Notes: generated by a model not told the origin, from the sequence alone. A stretch of DNA of 64,000 bases from Planctomycetota bacterium (GCA_027493525.1 JAOSKN010000001.1:2046001-2110000); one strand, 5' to 3'. Positions 31,600 to 42,913 are shown, counted from the first letter of the stretch. Numbers and translations: made by a program.

Positions 31600-33331
31600 A
31601 TGGACGCGCCGCAACAGGGCACGCCGGCCCCGCCTGGCCGGGCTTGGGCCTGGCCGGCCTTCGCGCTGCTGGCCGCGTTGAGCCTGCTGCTGATCGCGCC
31701 GTGCCACGACGCGAGCTTCTCCGGGCGCGACGACAACCGCTACGTGGTGAAGAACCCCGTCGCGCGCGGCGAAGTGCCGTTGCTGAAAGCCCTGGCGTAC
31801 AACGAACTGGAGCTGTACCAGCCGCTGGTGCTGCTCTCGCACCGCCTGGAGTGGTCGCTCTTCGCGAGCCTGCAGCCGGCCGAGCGGCGGATGGAGCGCT
31901 GGGCGATCCTCGCGCGCGCGCTGAACCTGCTCTTCCACGTCCTGGCCGGCCTGGCGCTCTGGCGCTGGGCGCTCCCCCGCCTGGGCCTGGGCGGCGCGGG
32001 CGGCTTCTTCGTGACGGCCCTGTTCCTGCTCCATCCGGTCCAATGCGAGAACGTCTGCTGGATCGCCGAGCGCAAGGCGATTCTTTCGGGGCTTTTTTTC
32101 GATGCTCGCCTTCGCCTGTTACCTGCGCGGGCGCGGCGAGCGGGCGGAGACCGCCGCGCAGGAGCCGGGCTTCCGGATCGAGCTGCGGGGGCAGCACCTG
32201 ACCCTGGCGGCGGTCTGCTTCGGCCTGGCCTTGAGCGCCAAGGTGAGCGCGGTGGGGATGCTGGGCGTGCTGGCCGGCTGGGAACTGCTGCTCGGGCCGG
32301 ACCACCTGGAAGGCCGAACCGGCGCGGGAAAAAAGCTGGCCGCGTGCGCCGCGCGGGCGGGCGTGCCGCTGCTGCTGGCCCTGCCGTTTCTCGCCGCGAA
32401 CTGGCTGGCGGCGCGCGAGAGCTTCGGGCGGCTCCTGGGCGGCTCGGCGTGGGGTGTTCTGATTGGCGACCTGGCCATCGCCGGGCGTTACGCCGAAGTG
32501 CTGGCTTGGCCGACAAGTTCATCCCCGTACTACGCCTTCGTGCCGCCGGAGAGCCTATTCGAGGCGCGCGTGTTGCTCGGTCTGGGGATCCTCGCCGCGG
32601 CGCTGGCGCTCACGCTGGTCTTGCCGGTGGAACGGGAGGCGCGCCGGCGCGCGGCCTTCGGCTGGATATGGTGCTTCGGGGCGATGGTGACGTACCTGAA
32701 CTTCGTTCCCAACCCGGAGTACCTGCACGATCGTTACCTGTACTTGTCGCTGCCGGGGCTGGGACTGGCGCTGCTGGAGGCCGCGCGCGGACTGGCCGCG
32801 CGGCTGCGCCTGCCGGCGGCCAAACTCGCGTGGCCCCTCGCGCTGGGGCTGGCGGCGCTCTGGTCGGCGCTGTCCGCGCGGGAGTCGGCGCATTGGCGCA
32901 GCGACTACCATCTCTTTTCGCACGCCGTGGCGCAGGAGCCGGAGTCCTCGCACGCGCGCGGCTACCTGGGCCTGCATCTGGGCACGCTGGCGCTGCACGA
33001 GCACCGCGAGGCCGGCGCGTTCGCGCCTCCGGGCGCGGAGCCCGCACCCAGCGCGCAGGCGCAGGCTTGGCGCGAGGAAGCCCTTGCGGAACTTGAACGC
33101 GCCATGGCCTGCCCGGACATCGCGTGGAACGTGCGGCGGCTGCACTTCCGGCTCGCGCAGGTCGTGATCCTGAAGGATCTGGGCCGGGTCGAGGCGTCGC
33201 GCCTGAAGGTCCGCGAGATGCACGCGGAGGCCGATCGGAACGGTTGGGACACCGCGCCCGACCGGAGCTTCCTGGCGCGCGCCCGGGCCATCTGGCGCGA
33301 CATGTATCCGGAGTCTCAGGCGCGCGAATAA
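31600..33331 (+). CDS. Multi-pass membrane glycosyltransferase-like (Tmtc/PMT-type), split by a frameshift
   Basis: About 576 residues after joining two frames. The N-terminus has a first membrane segment (WPAFALLAALSLLLIAPCH) followed by FSGRDDNRYVVKNP, the acidic DDN motif of GT-C enzymes, where catalysis uses a lipid-linked sugar. At least eight further hydrophobic segments follow, and NPEYLHDRYLYLSLPGLGLALL is the loop conserved in bacterial Tmtc-like/DUF1736 proteins. The soluble C-terminus (EPESSHARGYLGLHLGTLAL) has a TPR-like pattern. The frameshift is at the T7 run 32093-32099; removing one T joins GLF to SMLAFACYLRG. Confidence 0.65.
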
Positions 33332-33337
33332 GGTTCT

Positions 33338-33368
33338 TAACCACAAAGTACACAGAGGGTACGGAGAA
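33338..33368 (+). repeat. 9-bp-period array after a stop codon
   Basis: ACCACAAAG, TACACAGAG and GGTACGGAG, in register from 33340. It starts eight bases beyond the TAA at 33329-33331. Same family as at 25807 and 14842; no inverted partner is evident. Confidence 0.75.
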
Positions 33369-33450
33369 GGGATTTGGGGAAGGCTGCGAGCCTTGCCCCG
33401 TGCCGTGGCGCGCGGCTTCCAGGGAGGCGAGGTTGAGTCGGGCGCCGTTC

Positions 33451-33482
33451 GGCACGAGGCGGCTACGCCGACCCGTGGCACG
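33451..33482 (+). repeat. REP-like palindrome, copy B
   Basis: GGCACGAGGCGGCTACGCCG followed by ACCCGTGGCACG, matching copies A and C with a few changes that mostly keep the hairpin. It sits seven bases from the end of the hemL gene. The rest of the 33369-33488 spacer shows nothing else apart from a partial copy near 33390. Confidence 0.75.
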
Positions 33483-33488
33483 GAGGCG

Positions 33489-34781
33489 TTAGACTTCCGC
33501 GAAGGCGGCGCGGGCGGCGCGGGCGACGAGCTTCAACTCCTTCGGCCCCATCGCGAGGTTCACGAAGGCCGCCTCGAACTGGCTGGGCGGGAAGTAGACG
33601 CCGTGCTTGAGCAGGCCCTGGAAGAAACGCCCGAAGGCGGCGCTGTCGCTGGCCTTGGCGTCGTCGAAGTTGCGCACCGGCCCGGCGTGGAAAAAGACGG
33701 TGAACATGCTCCCGGCGCGATTGATGCAGACGTTCTTTCCGTGCCCCGCCGCCGCCGCGGCTTCGCGCAGGATCCGCTCGATTTCGGCTCCGGTCGCCTC
33801 GAGCTGCTTGTAGTTCTCCTTCTTGAGCAGGAGCTCCAGGGTCGCGAGCCCCGCGGCCATGGCGAGCGGGTTGCCGGAGAGCGTCCCGGCCTGGTAGACC
33901 GGCCCGAGGGGCGCGACTTTTTCCATGATCTCGCGCCGCCCGCCGTAGGCGCCGCAAGGCAGCCCGCCGCCGAGGATCTTTCCGCAGGTCACGAGGTCCG
34001 GCCTGATCCCGTAGCGTTCCTGCGCGCCGCCCGGCGCGAGCCGGAAGCCCGTCATGACTTCGTCGAAGATCAGGAGCGCGCCGGCCTGCTTCGCGGCATC
34101 GGCCAAGCCTTCCAGAAAGCCGGGCTCGGGGAGCAGGGTGCCGCTGTTGCCGACGACGGGTTCGACGATGAGCGCGGCGACCTGGCCCTTGTTGGCGGCG
34201 AGGGCCTCGCGGACGGCGGCGAGGTCGTTGTAGGGCACGGTGAGCGTATTCTTCGCGACGCCTTCGGGGACGCCGGCCGAATCCGGGACGCCGAAGGTCG
34301 CCGCGCCGCTGCCGGCCTTGACGAGCACGGCGTCGTGCGCGCCGTGGTAGCAGCCCTCGAACTTGAGGATCTTCTCGCGCCCCGTAAAGCCCCGCGCGAC
34401 TCGAAGCGCGTGGCTTGTGGCCTCGCTGCCGCTGCTGACGAAGCGGAGCATCTCCATGGCCGGCATGGCCTTTTGCACGCGGCGGGCCAGGCGCGTCTCG
34501 AGTTCGGTCGGGCAGCCGTAGCTCGAGCCGCGCGCGGCCTGCTTGCGGATCGCCGCGACGACCTTCCCCGGATTGTGCCCGAGGATCAGCGGACCCCACG
34601 AGCCGACGAAGTCCACGTAGCGGTTCCCATCGAGGTCCACGAGATACGCGCCCTTGCCGCGGAGCACGAAGAACGGGCCGCTATCGAGAAGCCCCACCGA
34701 GCGCCAACTGCGGACGGGGGAGTTCACGCCGCCCGGAAAGAGTTTGCGGGCCTCCTGGTAGGCCTTGCGTGAGCGGGTCAT
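33489..34781 (-). CDS. hemL: Glutamate-1-semialdehyde 2,1-aminomutase
   Basis: 430 residues from ATG 34781 (an earlier ATG at 34811 is possible). It converts glutamate-1-semialdehyde to 5-aminolevulinate in C5 tetrapyrrole synthesis and uses PLP. Signatures: FPGGVNSPVRSW at the N-terminus, GSWGPLILGHNPGKV, RFVSSGSEATSHALRVARGFTGR, KFEGCYHGAHDAVLVKAGSG, LIFDEVMTGFRL, and the PLP Lys in VTCGKILGGGLPCGAYGGR. The hallmark GSEATSHALR and the YHGAHD are intact. No other heme gene is adjacent. Confidence 0.95.
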   Translation of the reverse strand: MTRSRKAYQEARKLFPGGVNSPVRSWRSVGLLDSGPFFVLRGKGAYLVDLDGNRYVDFVGSWGPLILGHNPGKVVAAIRKQAARGSSYGCPTELETRLARRVQKAMPAMEMLRFVSSGSEATSHALRVARGFTGREKILKFEGCYHGAHDAVLVKAGSGAATFGVPDSAGVPEGVAKNTLTVPYNDLAAVREALAANKGQVAALIVEPVVGNSGTLLPEPGFLEGLADAAKQAGALLIFDEVMTGFRLAPGGAQERYGIRPDLVTCGKILGGGLPCGAYGGRREIMEKVAPLGPVYQAGTLSGNPLAMAAGLATLELLLKKENYKQLEATGAEIERILREAAAAAGHGKNVCINRAGSMFTVFFHAGPVRNFDDAKASDSAAFGRFFQGLLKHGVYFPPSQFEAAFVNLAMGPKELKLVARAARAAFAEV

Positions 34782-34975
34782 GGAAGGTTCTTTTGCGCGC
34801 GGCTTGGGCATGCGGCACCTCGTTCTGGCGGATGAAAGCGAAGGGGGAAGCCTAGCGAAGAAGGCGCGATCTGCCAAACGGCGGAATGTGGGTTCGCAAG
34901 CGGCGCGCTTTTACCGGAAGCTGCTGCCGCGCCACAAGCCTCGGGGGATATGATGGGTTGGGAAGGGGGTGCGGC

Positions 34976-35794
34976 ATGCGCGTTCTGAGCCCGCAGCAGA
35001 AAGCCTTCTTCGAGGCCTTCGGCTACCTGAAACTGCCCGGACTGATCCGGGCGGAATGCTTAGCGCTGGCGGAGTCGTTCGAAGCCGTATTTCGCGAAGA
35101 GGGCGCGGCGCACGACGGCTCGCGGCGCTCGTGCATCGTTCCGTTCATCGACCGACACGCCGAACTCTGCGCGCTGCTGGATCACCCGGGCATTGACGGG
35201 GCGCTCTGTGAGCTGTTGGGCGAGGAATACAATTACCTGACCAGCGACGGCAACTGCTACACGGGCGATACGAACTGGCATGCGGACGGGCAGCGGCGGC
35301 GCCTGACCTGCGTGAAGCTCGCCTTCTATCTCGACCCGGTGCGGCGCGAGAGCGGCTGCCTGCGGGTGTTGCCCGGCTCGCACCGGCTGTCGGCGGATCC
35401 GAGTTGGGCGGCTCGCCAAGCCGCGCAGGCCCGCGAATTGTGGGGCCTCGATCCGCGCGAGGTGCCGTGCGTGGCGCTGGAAAGCGATCCGGGCGACGTG
35501 CTGGCCTTCGACCACAACCTGATGCACGCCAGTTTCGGCGGTTCGGCGCGGCGGCGCATGTTCACAATCAACGCCTGCAACCGCGCGTCGAGCCCCGAGA
35601 GTCTGGCCGAGTTGCGCGCGTTCATCGGGGAACAGGCGCGCTTCTGGATCGAGCACCTGCATTCGGACCTGATGAAAGCGACGGCCGGTCCCGGGCGCAT
35701 GAAGCATCTCAAGCAGGTCATGGAAAACGAAGATCACCTGCCCGCCTTGGTCGCTCAGGCCAAGGCGCGGATGAAGGAAGCTTCGCGAGGCTGA
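34976..35794 (+). CDS. Phytanoyl-CoA-dioxygenase-family (PhyH) protein
   Basis: 272 residues from ATG 34976, with GGAAGGGGG upstream. Fe(II)/2-oxoglutarate-type oxygenase: SPQQKAFFEAFGYLKLPGLI at the start, the metal facial triad H and D in TNWHADGQ near residue 100, and the distal H in FDHNLMHASFGGSARRRMF near 180, followed by an Arg that may bind 2-oxoglutarate. LGSHRL-type 'LPGSHRLSADP' lies between. The family acts on many small molecules. Substrate unknown. Confidence 0.85.
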   Translation: MRVLSPQQKAFFEAFGYLKLPGLIRAECLALAESFEAVFREEGAAHDGSRRSCIVPFIDRHAELCALLDHPGIDGALCELLGEEYNYLTSDGNCYTGDTNWHADGQRRRLTCVKLAFYLDPVRRESGCLRVLPGSHRLSADPSWAARQAAQARELWGLDPREVPCVALESDPGDVLAFDHNLMHASFGGSARRRMFTINACNRASSPESLAELRAFIGEQARFWIEHLHSDLMKATAGPGRMKHLKQVMENEDHLPALVAQAKARMKEASRG

Positions 35795-35807
35795 CGCGGC
35801 GCGGCGC

Positions 35808-36347
35808 TCAGGCTTCCGGCTCCGGCGTGTTCTCGTGCAGGTAGATCTGGGCGAATACGGTGGTGACGGCGGGGACCAGGAGCGCGACGGTCAGCAGTCC
35901 CTGGGTTGCGCCACCGCTCACGGGGCGGAGCAGCCCCCCGCTGAGCAGCACCCAGGCCGCCATGACCCCCGGCACGGTCGTCAACGGCGCGAGCAGCCCC
36001 GCGAAGAAGACGATCCAGCGCGTCGCGGCGCCTTGCCTTTCGGCGCGGCGCGCGTTGTTGGCGCCGAGGAAGAGCCCGAGTCCAAGGACCAGCAGAAACG
36101 CGAGGTAGAGCTGCTCGACCGAGCGCATCGCGTCGGGCGGGCCGCCGCGTAGTTGGGGCTCCACCGCCAGCAAGTGAACTGCTCCTAGCAGTAAGCCGTA
36201 TGCGAGAAAGCCCGCAAGAAACTGCGCCAAGTCGATCCGGCAACGGAAGGACAGCAGCCATGCTGAACCGGCCAGCGCCAGCGTCGCGAGAATCAGGAGG
36301 ACCGGCAGAGGCAGCGGCACGTGACGACCCCTCCGGTCACGGTCCAA
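35808..36347 (-). CDS. Membrane protein of unknown function
   Basis: 179 residues, starting directly after the stop of the preceding gene on the - strand. About five hydrophobic segments are visible: VLLILATLALAGSAWLL, LAGFLAYGLLLGAVHLL, LYLAFLLVLGLGLFLGA, WIVFFAGLLAPLTTVPGVMAAWVLL, and GLLTVALLVPAVTTVFA. No motif is recognised. It follows a mannonate-dehydratase-like gene and is probably translationally coupled to it. Confidence 0.6.
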   Translation of the reverse strand: MDRDRRGRHVPLPLPVLLILATLALAGSAWLLSFRCRIDLAQFLAGFLAYGLLLGAVHLLAVEPQLRGGPPDAMRSVEQLYLAFLLVLGLGLFLGANNARRAERQGAATRWIVFFAGLLAPLTTVPGVMAAWVLLSGGLLRPVSGGATQGLLTVALLVPAVTTVFAQIYLHENTPEPEA

Positions 36348-37439
36348 CTACGAGCCGGAGGCCTCGGTCGCCTGAAGCAGCGCCTTCGTATACCCGAGCG
36401 CGAAGGCGAAAAAGCGTTCGCGGGCCGGATCGAGATCGGAGAGCGGCACGTGGTCCGGGCAGAGGATGCCGTCGTAGCCCACTGCGCGGTAGGCCTGGAT
36501 GCAGGCGCGCATGTCCACGTCGCCTTCGTCGGGGAAGCACTCGCAGAAGTCCAGATAGCCGCCTTTGATGTTGCGGAAGTGGACCATGAAGATGCGCTTG
36601 CGGCCGCCGCATTCGCGAATCGCATCGAGCACCGCCCGGTTGGGATCGGCGGTCATCTCGGCGATGGTGCCCTGGCAGAAATTGAGGCCGTGCGAGGGAC
36701 TCTCGGGGGCCAGATCGAGGAACTTGCGCAGGCCGTCGAGCGAGCCCATGACGTGGTGGACGCCGTTCAGGCCGCCGGGCGGGTAGGCCGGATCGTGCGG
36801 GTGGCAGGCCAGGCGCACGCCGGCGCGTTCGGCCGTGGGCAGGATGGCCTCGACCAGAAACGAGATGGCCCGCCATGCTTCTTCTTCGCTGACGCCGCCG
36901 CTCTTCGCGCCCAATTCCTGTCCGACGGCCTCGGGCGTGCCCAGCGCGTTGACGGCGATGTCGGCGCCCTGCGCGCCGCCGCCCGGATGCCCCACGCCCC
37001 AATAGGAGTAGCGCTCGTCCTTTTCTGGAGAATAATCCGCCGCGCGAAAGCGGCTGCATTGCACGCCCCCGCGGCCTTCGACGAAGCCGGTGCGCGTGAT
37101 GCCCACCATTTGAACGTTGTATTTCAGCGTGGTGACGCCGCCGTCGGCCGCCGCGCGGATGTCCTGGCGCAGGCGCTCGGCCATCGCCTTGGCCTTCTCC
37201 GGCTCGCGCAGGCTGTCGAGGAGGATCGAGCCGACGTCCAGCGCGAGGACCTCGAGCCGGAGCCCCAGGCTCTCGAACCACTTCCGCTGCGCGGCGACCT
37301 TCCGCGCATCCCACGCGCCGTCCGGGCCGAGGAGGTGCGTGTTGGGCCGCGTATCGACGACGATGCCGCGCACGCCGAACTGCACGGAGAGTTTCAGCCG
37401 CGCTTCGGTGGGGTTGATGATCTGTTCGCCGATATACAT
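36348..37439 (-). CDS. Mannonate-dehydratase-like protein (UxuA family)
   Basis: 363 residues. The TIM-barrel motifs of D-mannonate dehydratase are present: LACHPHDPAYPPGG (metal His), GLNFCQGTIAEM, a VHFRNIKGGYLDFCECFPDEGDVDM stretch, and GYDGILCPDHVPL near the end. UxuA removes water from D-mannonate to give 2-keto-3-deoxygluconate in hexuronate breakdown. The family also includes epimerase-like relatives, so the exact substrate is not certain. No other uronate gene adjoins. It lies 42 bp after aroC on the same strand. Confidence 0.75.
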   Translation of the reverse strand: MYIGEQIINPTEARLKLSVQFGVRGIVVDTRPNTHLLGPDGAWDARKVAAQRKWFESLGLRLEVLALDVGSILLDSLREPEKAKAMAERLRQDIRAAADGGVTTLKYNVQMVGITRTGFVEGRGGVQCSRFRAADYSPEKDERYSYWGVGHPGGGAQGADIAVNALGTPEAVGQELGAKSGGVSEEEAWRAISFLVEAILPTAERAGVRLACHPHDPAYPPGGLNGVHHVMGSLDGLRKFLDLAPESPSHGLNFCQGTIAEMTADPNRAVLDAIRECGGRKRIFMVHFRNIKGGYLDFCECFPDEGDVDMRACIQAYRAVGYDGILCPDHVPLSDLDPARERFFAFALGYTKALLQATEASGS

Positions 37440-37481
37440 GTCCGCTGCTCCAATAGGGCCGGCCTGCCTGGCGCGGCAGGA

Positions 37482-38678
37482 TTACTCCGGCGCGTCGCTG
37501 GCGCCGCCCTTCGTCTTGCCGCCGGCCAGGGGGAGGTTGCTGTAGGCCAGGTACGCGTCGTGGTTGCGCTTCATCTCGTCGAGGGAGTCGCCGCCGAACT
37601 TCTCGCAGAAGGCCTGAGCGAGCACGAAGGCCAGGAAGTTCTCGCCGACGACGCTGGCGGCCGGGAGCGCGCAGAAGTCGCTGCGTTCGATGGAGGCCTT
37701 GTAGGCCTCGCCGGTGTTCAGGTCCACGCTCATCAGGGGCTTCATCAGGGTGCTGATGGGCTTCATGGCGACGCGGACGATAAGCGGGGCGCCGTTGGTG
37801 ATGCCGCCTTCGAGGCCGCCCGCGCCGTTGGTGGGCCGGCGGAAGCCCGCGGCCGGATCGCGCGCGCCGGCGCCGGGGCGCGCGTACTCGATCGCGTCGT
37901 GAACCTCGCGCCCGCTCTTGCGCGCGGCGCGGAAGCCCATGCCGATCTCGACGCCCTTCATCGCCTGGATGGACATCATGGCCTGGGCGATGCGGCCGTC
38001 GAGCTTGCGGTCCCACTGGGTGTGGTCGCCCAGGCCGATGGGCAGCCCCTGGACGACGAGTTCGTAGACGCCGCCGAGGGTGTCGCCTTCCTGTTTGGCC
38101 TTGTCGATGGCGGCCTTCATTTTCTTCTCGCTGGGGGCGTGGAGGCAGCGCACTTCGCTCTCGTCGGCGCGGGCGAGGTCGTCCCAGCCGGGCCGGAAGC
38201 TCTCGGGCGGTTCGACCGGACCCAGGGCGACGACGTGGCTGCGGATCTCGACGCCAAACTCGCGCAGCAGCACGCGGCAGAGCGCCCCGGCGGCGACGCG
38301 CGCGGCGGTCTCGCGGGCGCTGGCGCGTTCGAGCACGTCGCGGATCGGGGCGTCGAACTTGAGGTGCCCGGCCAGGTCCGCGTGCCCGGGGCGGGGGCAG
38401 AAGAGCTCCGGCGCCGTCTCGAGGCGGAGGTCCTTGTTGAAGACCGCGAGCAGCACCGGGGCGCCCATGGTCTTGCCGTGGCGGACGCCGCTGAGGAACT
38501 CGACCTTGTCCTTCTCGATCTTCATGCGCCCGCCGCGGCCGTAGCCCATCTGGCGGCGCGCGAGCTGCGCGTCGAGGAACGGGTGGTCCACGGGCAGGCC
38601 GTAGGGCAGGCCCTCGAGAAAGGCGAAGCAGCCCCGGCCGTGGGATTCGCCGGCGGAATGGAAAGTCAGGTGCGCCAC
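37482..38678 (-). CDS. aroC: Chorismate synthase
   Basis: 398 residues, EC 4.2.3.5, last step of the shikimate pathway, making chorismate from EPSP with reduced FMN. Signatures: LTFHSAGESHGRGCFAFLEGLP at the start, RRQMGYGRGGRMKIEKDKVEFLSGV, PRPGHADLAGHLKF, ARETAARVAAGALCR, and late KGVEIGMGFRAAR. The length and start are normal. The gene is followed on the same strand by the mannonate-dehydratase-like gene. Confidence 0.95.
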   Translation of the reverse strand: MAHLTFHSAGESHGRGCFAFLEGLPYGLPVDHPFLDAQLARRQMGYGRGGRMKIEKDKVEFLSGVRHGKTMGAPVLLAVFNKDLRLETAPELFCPRPGHADLAGHLKFDAPIRDVLERASARETAARVAAGALCRVLLREFGVEIRSHVVALGPVEPPESFRPGWDDLARADESEVRCLHAPSEKKMKAAIDKAKQEGDTLGGVYELVVQGLPIGLGDHTQWDRKLDGRIAQAMMSIQAMKGVEIGMGFRAARKSGREVHDAIEYARPGAGARDPAAGFRRPTNGAGGLEGGITNGAPLIVRVAMKPISTLMKPLMSVDLNTGEAYKASIERSDFCALPAASVVGENFLAFVLAQAFCEKFGGDSLDEMKRNHDAYLAYSNLPLAGGKTKGGASDAPE

Positions 38679-38791
38679 GGTGCGACGGTCCCCACTGGGT
38701 CTTCAGATGGTTGAGCAGGAAGCATAATAATCAGCGCCGCGCGGTGCGGCGAGTGGCGATTCGTAGAGACGGGGCAAGCGGCGAGGAACGC

Positions 38792-39343
38792 TCAATCCTG
38801 GAACAGCTCCGAGACCCGGCAGGCGAAGCCGGGCAGCAGGCTGGGGGCGTTCAGTTCGTCGTCGCGCTGCTTCAGGGCGGGCTCGCCGTCCTTTGGATAG
38901 ACGCGCACGCTGCGGGTCTTGGGGTCGGCGACCCAGACAAGGTCCACGCCGAAGCGGTGGTATTCCTGGACCTTTTCTTCAATTTTCCCCCAGGATCCTT
39001 CTGAGGCGAGAATCTCAAGAATCAGTTCCGGCGCGACGGTGAGGAAGCCTTGCAACTTCGCACCCTTGGGCAAGCGCCGGTAGGAAAGGAACGCTACGTC
39101 AGCGCCACGGACCGTGTCAGGCGCTTGCTCCACCACGAACCCGGCTTCGTTCGTGAGCATGCGTCCCGTGCCGCTGGATTTTGCGTATTGGCCGAGAAGA
39201 ACTGCTGCATTACCGCTGATGAAACTATGCTCAAAAGCGCCCGGCGACATGCGCACGACTTCCCCCTTGACCAGTTCGCACGGGCCAAGGACCGCCGCGA
39301 TCTTTTCGAAATCCTGCGCGGTAATAAGGGTAAGAGAGCCCAT
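38792..39343 (-). CDS. Uma2-family (DUF820) nuclease-like protein
   Basis: 183 residues. Uma2 pattern: MGSLTLITAQDFEKIAAVLGPCELVKGEVVRMSPGAFEHSFISGNAAVLL, the PD-(D/E)XK-like core 'DTVRGADVAFLSYRRLPKG' and 'PELILEILASEGSWGKIEEKVQEYHRFGVDLVWVADPKTRSVRVY'. The acidic positions fit a restriction-endonuclease-like fold. These proteins are common in cyanobacteria and planctomycetes; function is unknown. It stands alone. Confidence 0.8.
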   Translation of the reverse strand: MGSLTLITAQDFEKIAAVLGPCELVKGEVVRMSPGAFEHSFISGNAAVLLGQYAKSSGTGRMLTNEAGFVVEQAPDTVRGADVAFLSYRRLPKGAKLQGFLTVAPELILEILASEGSWGKIEEKVQEYHRFGVDLVWVADPKTRSVRVYPKDGEPALKQRDDELNAPSLLPGFACRVSELFQD

Positions 39344-39382
39344 GGCTGGATTCCCGATGGGGCCAAGCCTCGACGGAAACCA

Positions 39383-40909
<1,527 letters not shown>

Positions 40910-41002
40910 GTGCGTGCCTCCGTGTCCAACTCCGGGACCGGCGGGCCGGACTCCAGTGTCCGGTTGCCCCCGTCCCTCTCCCAGCCTGTGCTCCCGCGCG
41001 CG

Positions 41003-42742
41003 CTACACCTGAGCCGGCAGGACGACGCGGAAGCGCGCGCCGTGCTGCAGGCCGGCGCGGGGCGATTCGATGTCGAGGCGCCCCCCATGGGCCTCGACGA
41101 TGCGCTTGACGATCGAGAGCCCCAGCCCCACGCCGTCTTTCTTGGTCGTGACGAAGGGCTGGAAGAGCCGCGCCTTGACCTCGGCGCAGAGCCCCGGCCC
41201 GTCGTCGGCGACCTCGAAGAAGACCTCGCTCCCGCCCGGCCCTTCGCGTTCCAGCCGCCCGGTAAGGATCTCGATCCGCCCGCGCGCGCCGCGGTTCTGC
41301 TGGCCCACGGCCTGGAGCGCGTTCAGGACCAGGTTGTAGACGGCCTGCGAGAGCTGCGTGGCGTCGCCCAGGGTGGTCAGCTCGCCCTCGGCCAGATTGC
41401 AGACCAGGCGCGTGCCTTCGTGGGCCGATGAGGCCAGGAGCAGGAGCGATTCGTCGACGACCGTGTTGAGGTCCAGCGGGCGGGGCTCGCGCATCGCCGC
41501 GTGGGTGCGGGAACTCTCCAGGTAGTTCTCGACGATCTGCTCCAGCCGCTGCACTTGGCGGCGGATCATCTGCTGGTCTTCGCGCTGCTCCTCGGACCAG
41601 CTCTGCGAGGCGACGAGGGACTCGAAGAGGATCTTGAGGCTGGTGAGCGGATTGCGGATCTCGTGGCTTAGGGTGCCGGCGAGTTCGACGAGCAGGCTGG
41701 TCTTCTCGGACTGGCGCAGCTTCTCCTCGGTTTCCATCATGCGCCGGTGGGCGAGGGCGTTGTCGAGGGCCAGGGCGGCCGCGCCGCCCAGCCCGCCCAG
41801 CAGCCGGCAGGCGTCGGAGCCTAGGCCGCTTGCCCCGGCGCGGCAGACGGCCAGGATGCCCAGCGGACGCCGCTTGGCCTCCAGGGGCACCGCGGCCACG
41901 TAGTTGATCCCCGACGCGCGCAGCGAGGCGAGCGAGGGATCGTCCAGCCTCGCGTCCCCGTCGCGGAACTCGAGCACGTCCTTCGCGGCCAGGACCTCGG
42001 CCCAGACCGAGCCCTGCAGCGGGAGCGCGTGGAATTCGAAGAGTTCCTTCCCGCCGTGCGCCGCGCCGAGTTCCAGGTGCGCGCCGTCGTCGTGGAGCGT
42101 GAGGACCATGGCCGGCCGGCCGTCGAAGTGCTCGGCGGTCATCTCGGCCAGCGTGTGGAGCACCTCCAGCAGGTTCAGGGAGGCCGCCAGCGCGCGACCG
42201 GCGTCCATCAGGAACTGGAGTTCCTGGGCGCGCTTGCGCGTCTGCTGGTGCAGCCGCGTGGACTCGATCAGCCGCGCCGAGTGGGCCGCCAGCGAGACGA
42301 GCAGGGCCTCGTCGTCGGCGCTGAAATGGTTGAGCTTCGTCGAGTCAACCGAGATGACCCCGATCGTCCGCCCGCGGATCTTCAGCGGCACGGCCAGTTC
42401 GCTGCGCAGGCCCTTCTGCACGCGAACGTAGCGCGCGTCCTTGGCCACGTTCCCCACGCGCAGCGGCACGCCGGTCTCGGCCACCCAGCCGGTCACGCCC
42501 TGGCCCACGCGCAGCCGCGTGCGGTAGATCGAATCGTCGCGGAACCCTTCGGCGACCTTGACCTGCAGGATGTCCGTGCCCGGCCTGAGCAGCATCAGGC
42601 TCGCCGAGGTCGCGCGCGTCGAGCTGTAGGCGGCTTGAAGGATCAGGCGCAAGGCTTCCTTGGGCGCCAAGTCGTTGCCCAGCGCTTCGCTGACTCCGCT
42701 TAAGGAGGCGATGCGCCCCTTGCGGGGCGGCGGTTCCGGCAT
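41003..42742 (-). CDS. GAF-domain sensor histidine kinase
   Basis: About 579 residues from ATG 42742; upstream in-frame codons run through a CTCTCCC-type repeat and are not used. Two GAF domains (about 20-185: ILQVKVAEGFRDDSIYRTRLRVGQGVTGWVAETG; about 200-345) are followed by HisKA with the phospho-His motif ELAGTLSHEIRNPLTSLKIL and a HATPase with VYNLVLNALQAV and KDGVGLGLSIVKRIVEAHGG. No membrane segment: a soluble sensor, probably of a small cytoplasmic molecule. It pairs with the downstream NtrC-type regulator. Confidence 0.9.
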   Translation of the reverse strand: MPEPPPRKGRIASLSGVSEALGNDLAPKEALRLILQAAYSSTRATSASLMLLRPGTDILQVKVAEGFRDDSIYRTRLRVGQGVTGWVAETGVPLRVGNVAKDARYVRVQKGLRSELAVPLKIRGRTIGVISVDSTKLNHFSADDEALLVSLAAHSARLIESTRLHQQTRKRAQELQFLMDAGRALAASLNLLEVLHTLAEMTAEHFDGRPAMVLTLHDDGAHLELGAAHGGKELFEFHALPLQGSVWAEVLAAKDVLEFRDGDARLDDPSLASLRASGINYVAAVPLEAKRRPLGILAVCRAGASGLGSDACRLLGGLGGAAALALDNALAHRRMMETEEKLRQSEKTSLLVELAGTLSHEIRNPLTSLKILFESLVASQSWSEEQREDQQMIRRQVQRLEQIVENYLESSRTHAAMREPRPLDLNTVVDESLLLLASSAHEGTRLVCNLAEGELTTLGDATQLSQAVYNLVLNALQAVGQQNRGARGRIEILTGRLEREGPGGSEVFFEVADDGPGLCAEVKARLFQPFVTTKKDGVGLGLSIVKRIVEAHGGRLDIESPRAGLQHGARFRVVLPAQV

Positions 42743-42779
42743 GGCCAAGGCCTTCTGCTGCACGGGAGCTTCCTTGGTA

Positions 42780-42828
42780 CCCTCTCCCACCGGGAGGGGC
42801 AGGTTGAGGGTCGCCCCCACCGGGAGAG
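42780..42828. repeat. CTCTCCC/GGGAGAGG-type repeat pair
   Basis: CTCTCCCACCGGGAGGGG at 42780 and CCCCCACCGGGAGAGG at 42813 are near-identical palindromic words upstream of the sensor kinase gene. They resemble the short CTCTCCC-GGGAGAG palindromes common in many high-GC genomes. Confidence 0.6.
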
Positions 42829-42897
42829 GACCCTTAGTACCGCGCCGCGGCACGGTACTTCGAGCACCCGGCACGCGCCGGATGCCGAAATCGTCTA

Positions 42898-42913
42898 CTC
42901 AAATGGGTTGCCA
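42898..42913 (-). promoter_or_regulatory. Possible sigma54 promoter of the two-component operon
   Basis: On the - strand TGGCAACCCATTTGA matches the -24/-12 pattern TGGCACG-N4-TTGC at the GG and at TTG, with mismatches at two flanking positions and the final C. It lies about 155 bp before the sensor's ATG. Directly upstream is a 9-bp inverted repeat ACTTCGTGC/GCACGAAGT (42915-42942, 10-nt spacer) that could be the regulator's site. Confidence 0.35.

Noticed and set aside
32093..32099. Programmed frameshift at the T7 run of the membrane protein gene
   Set aside because: Possible in principle, but the same one-base problem affects six other genes at unrelated homopolymers, so error is simpler.
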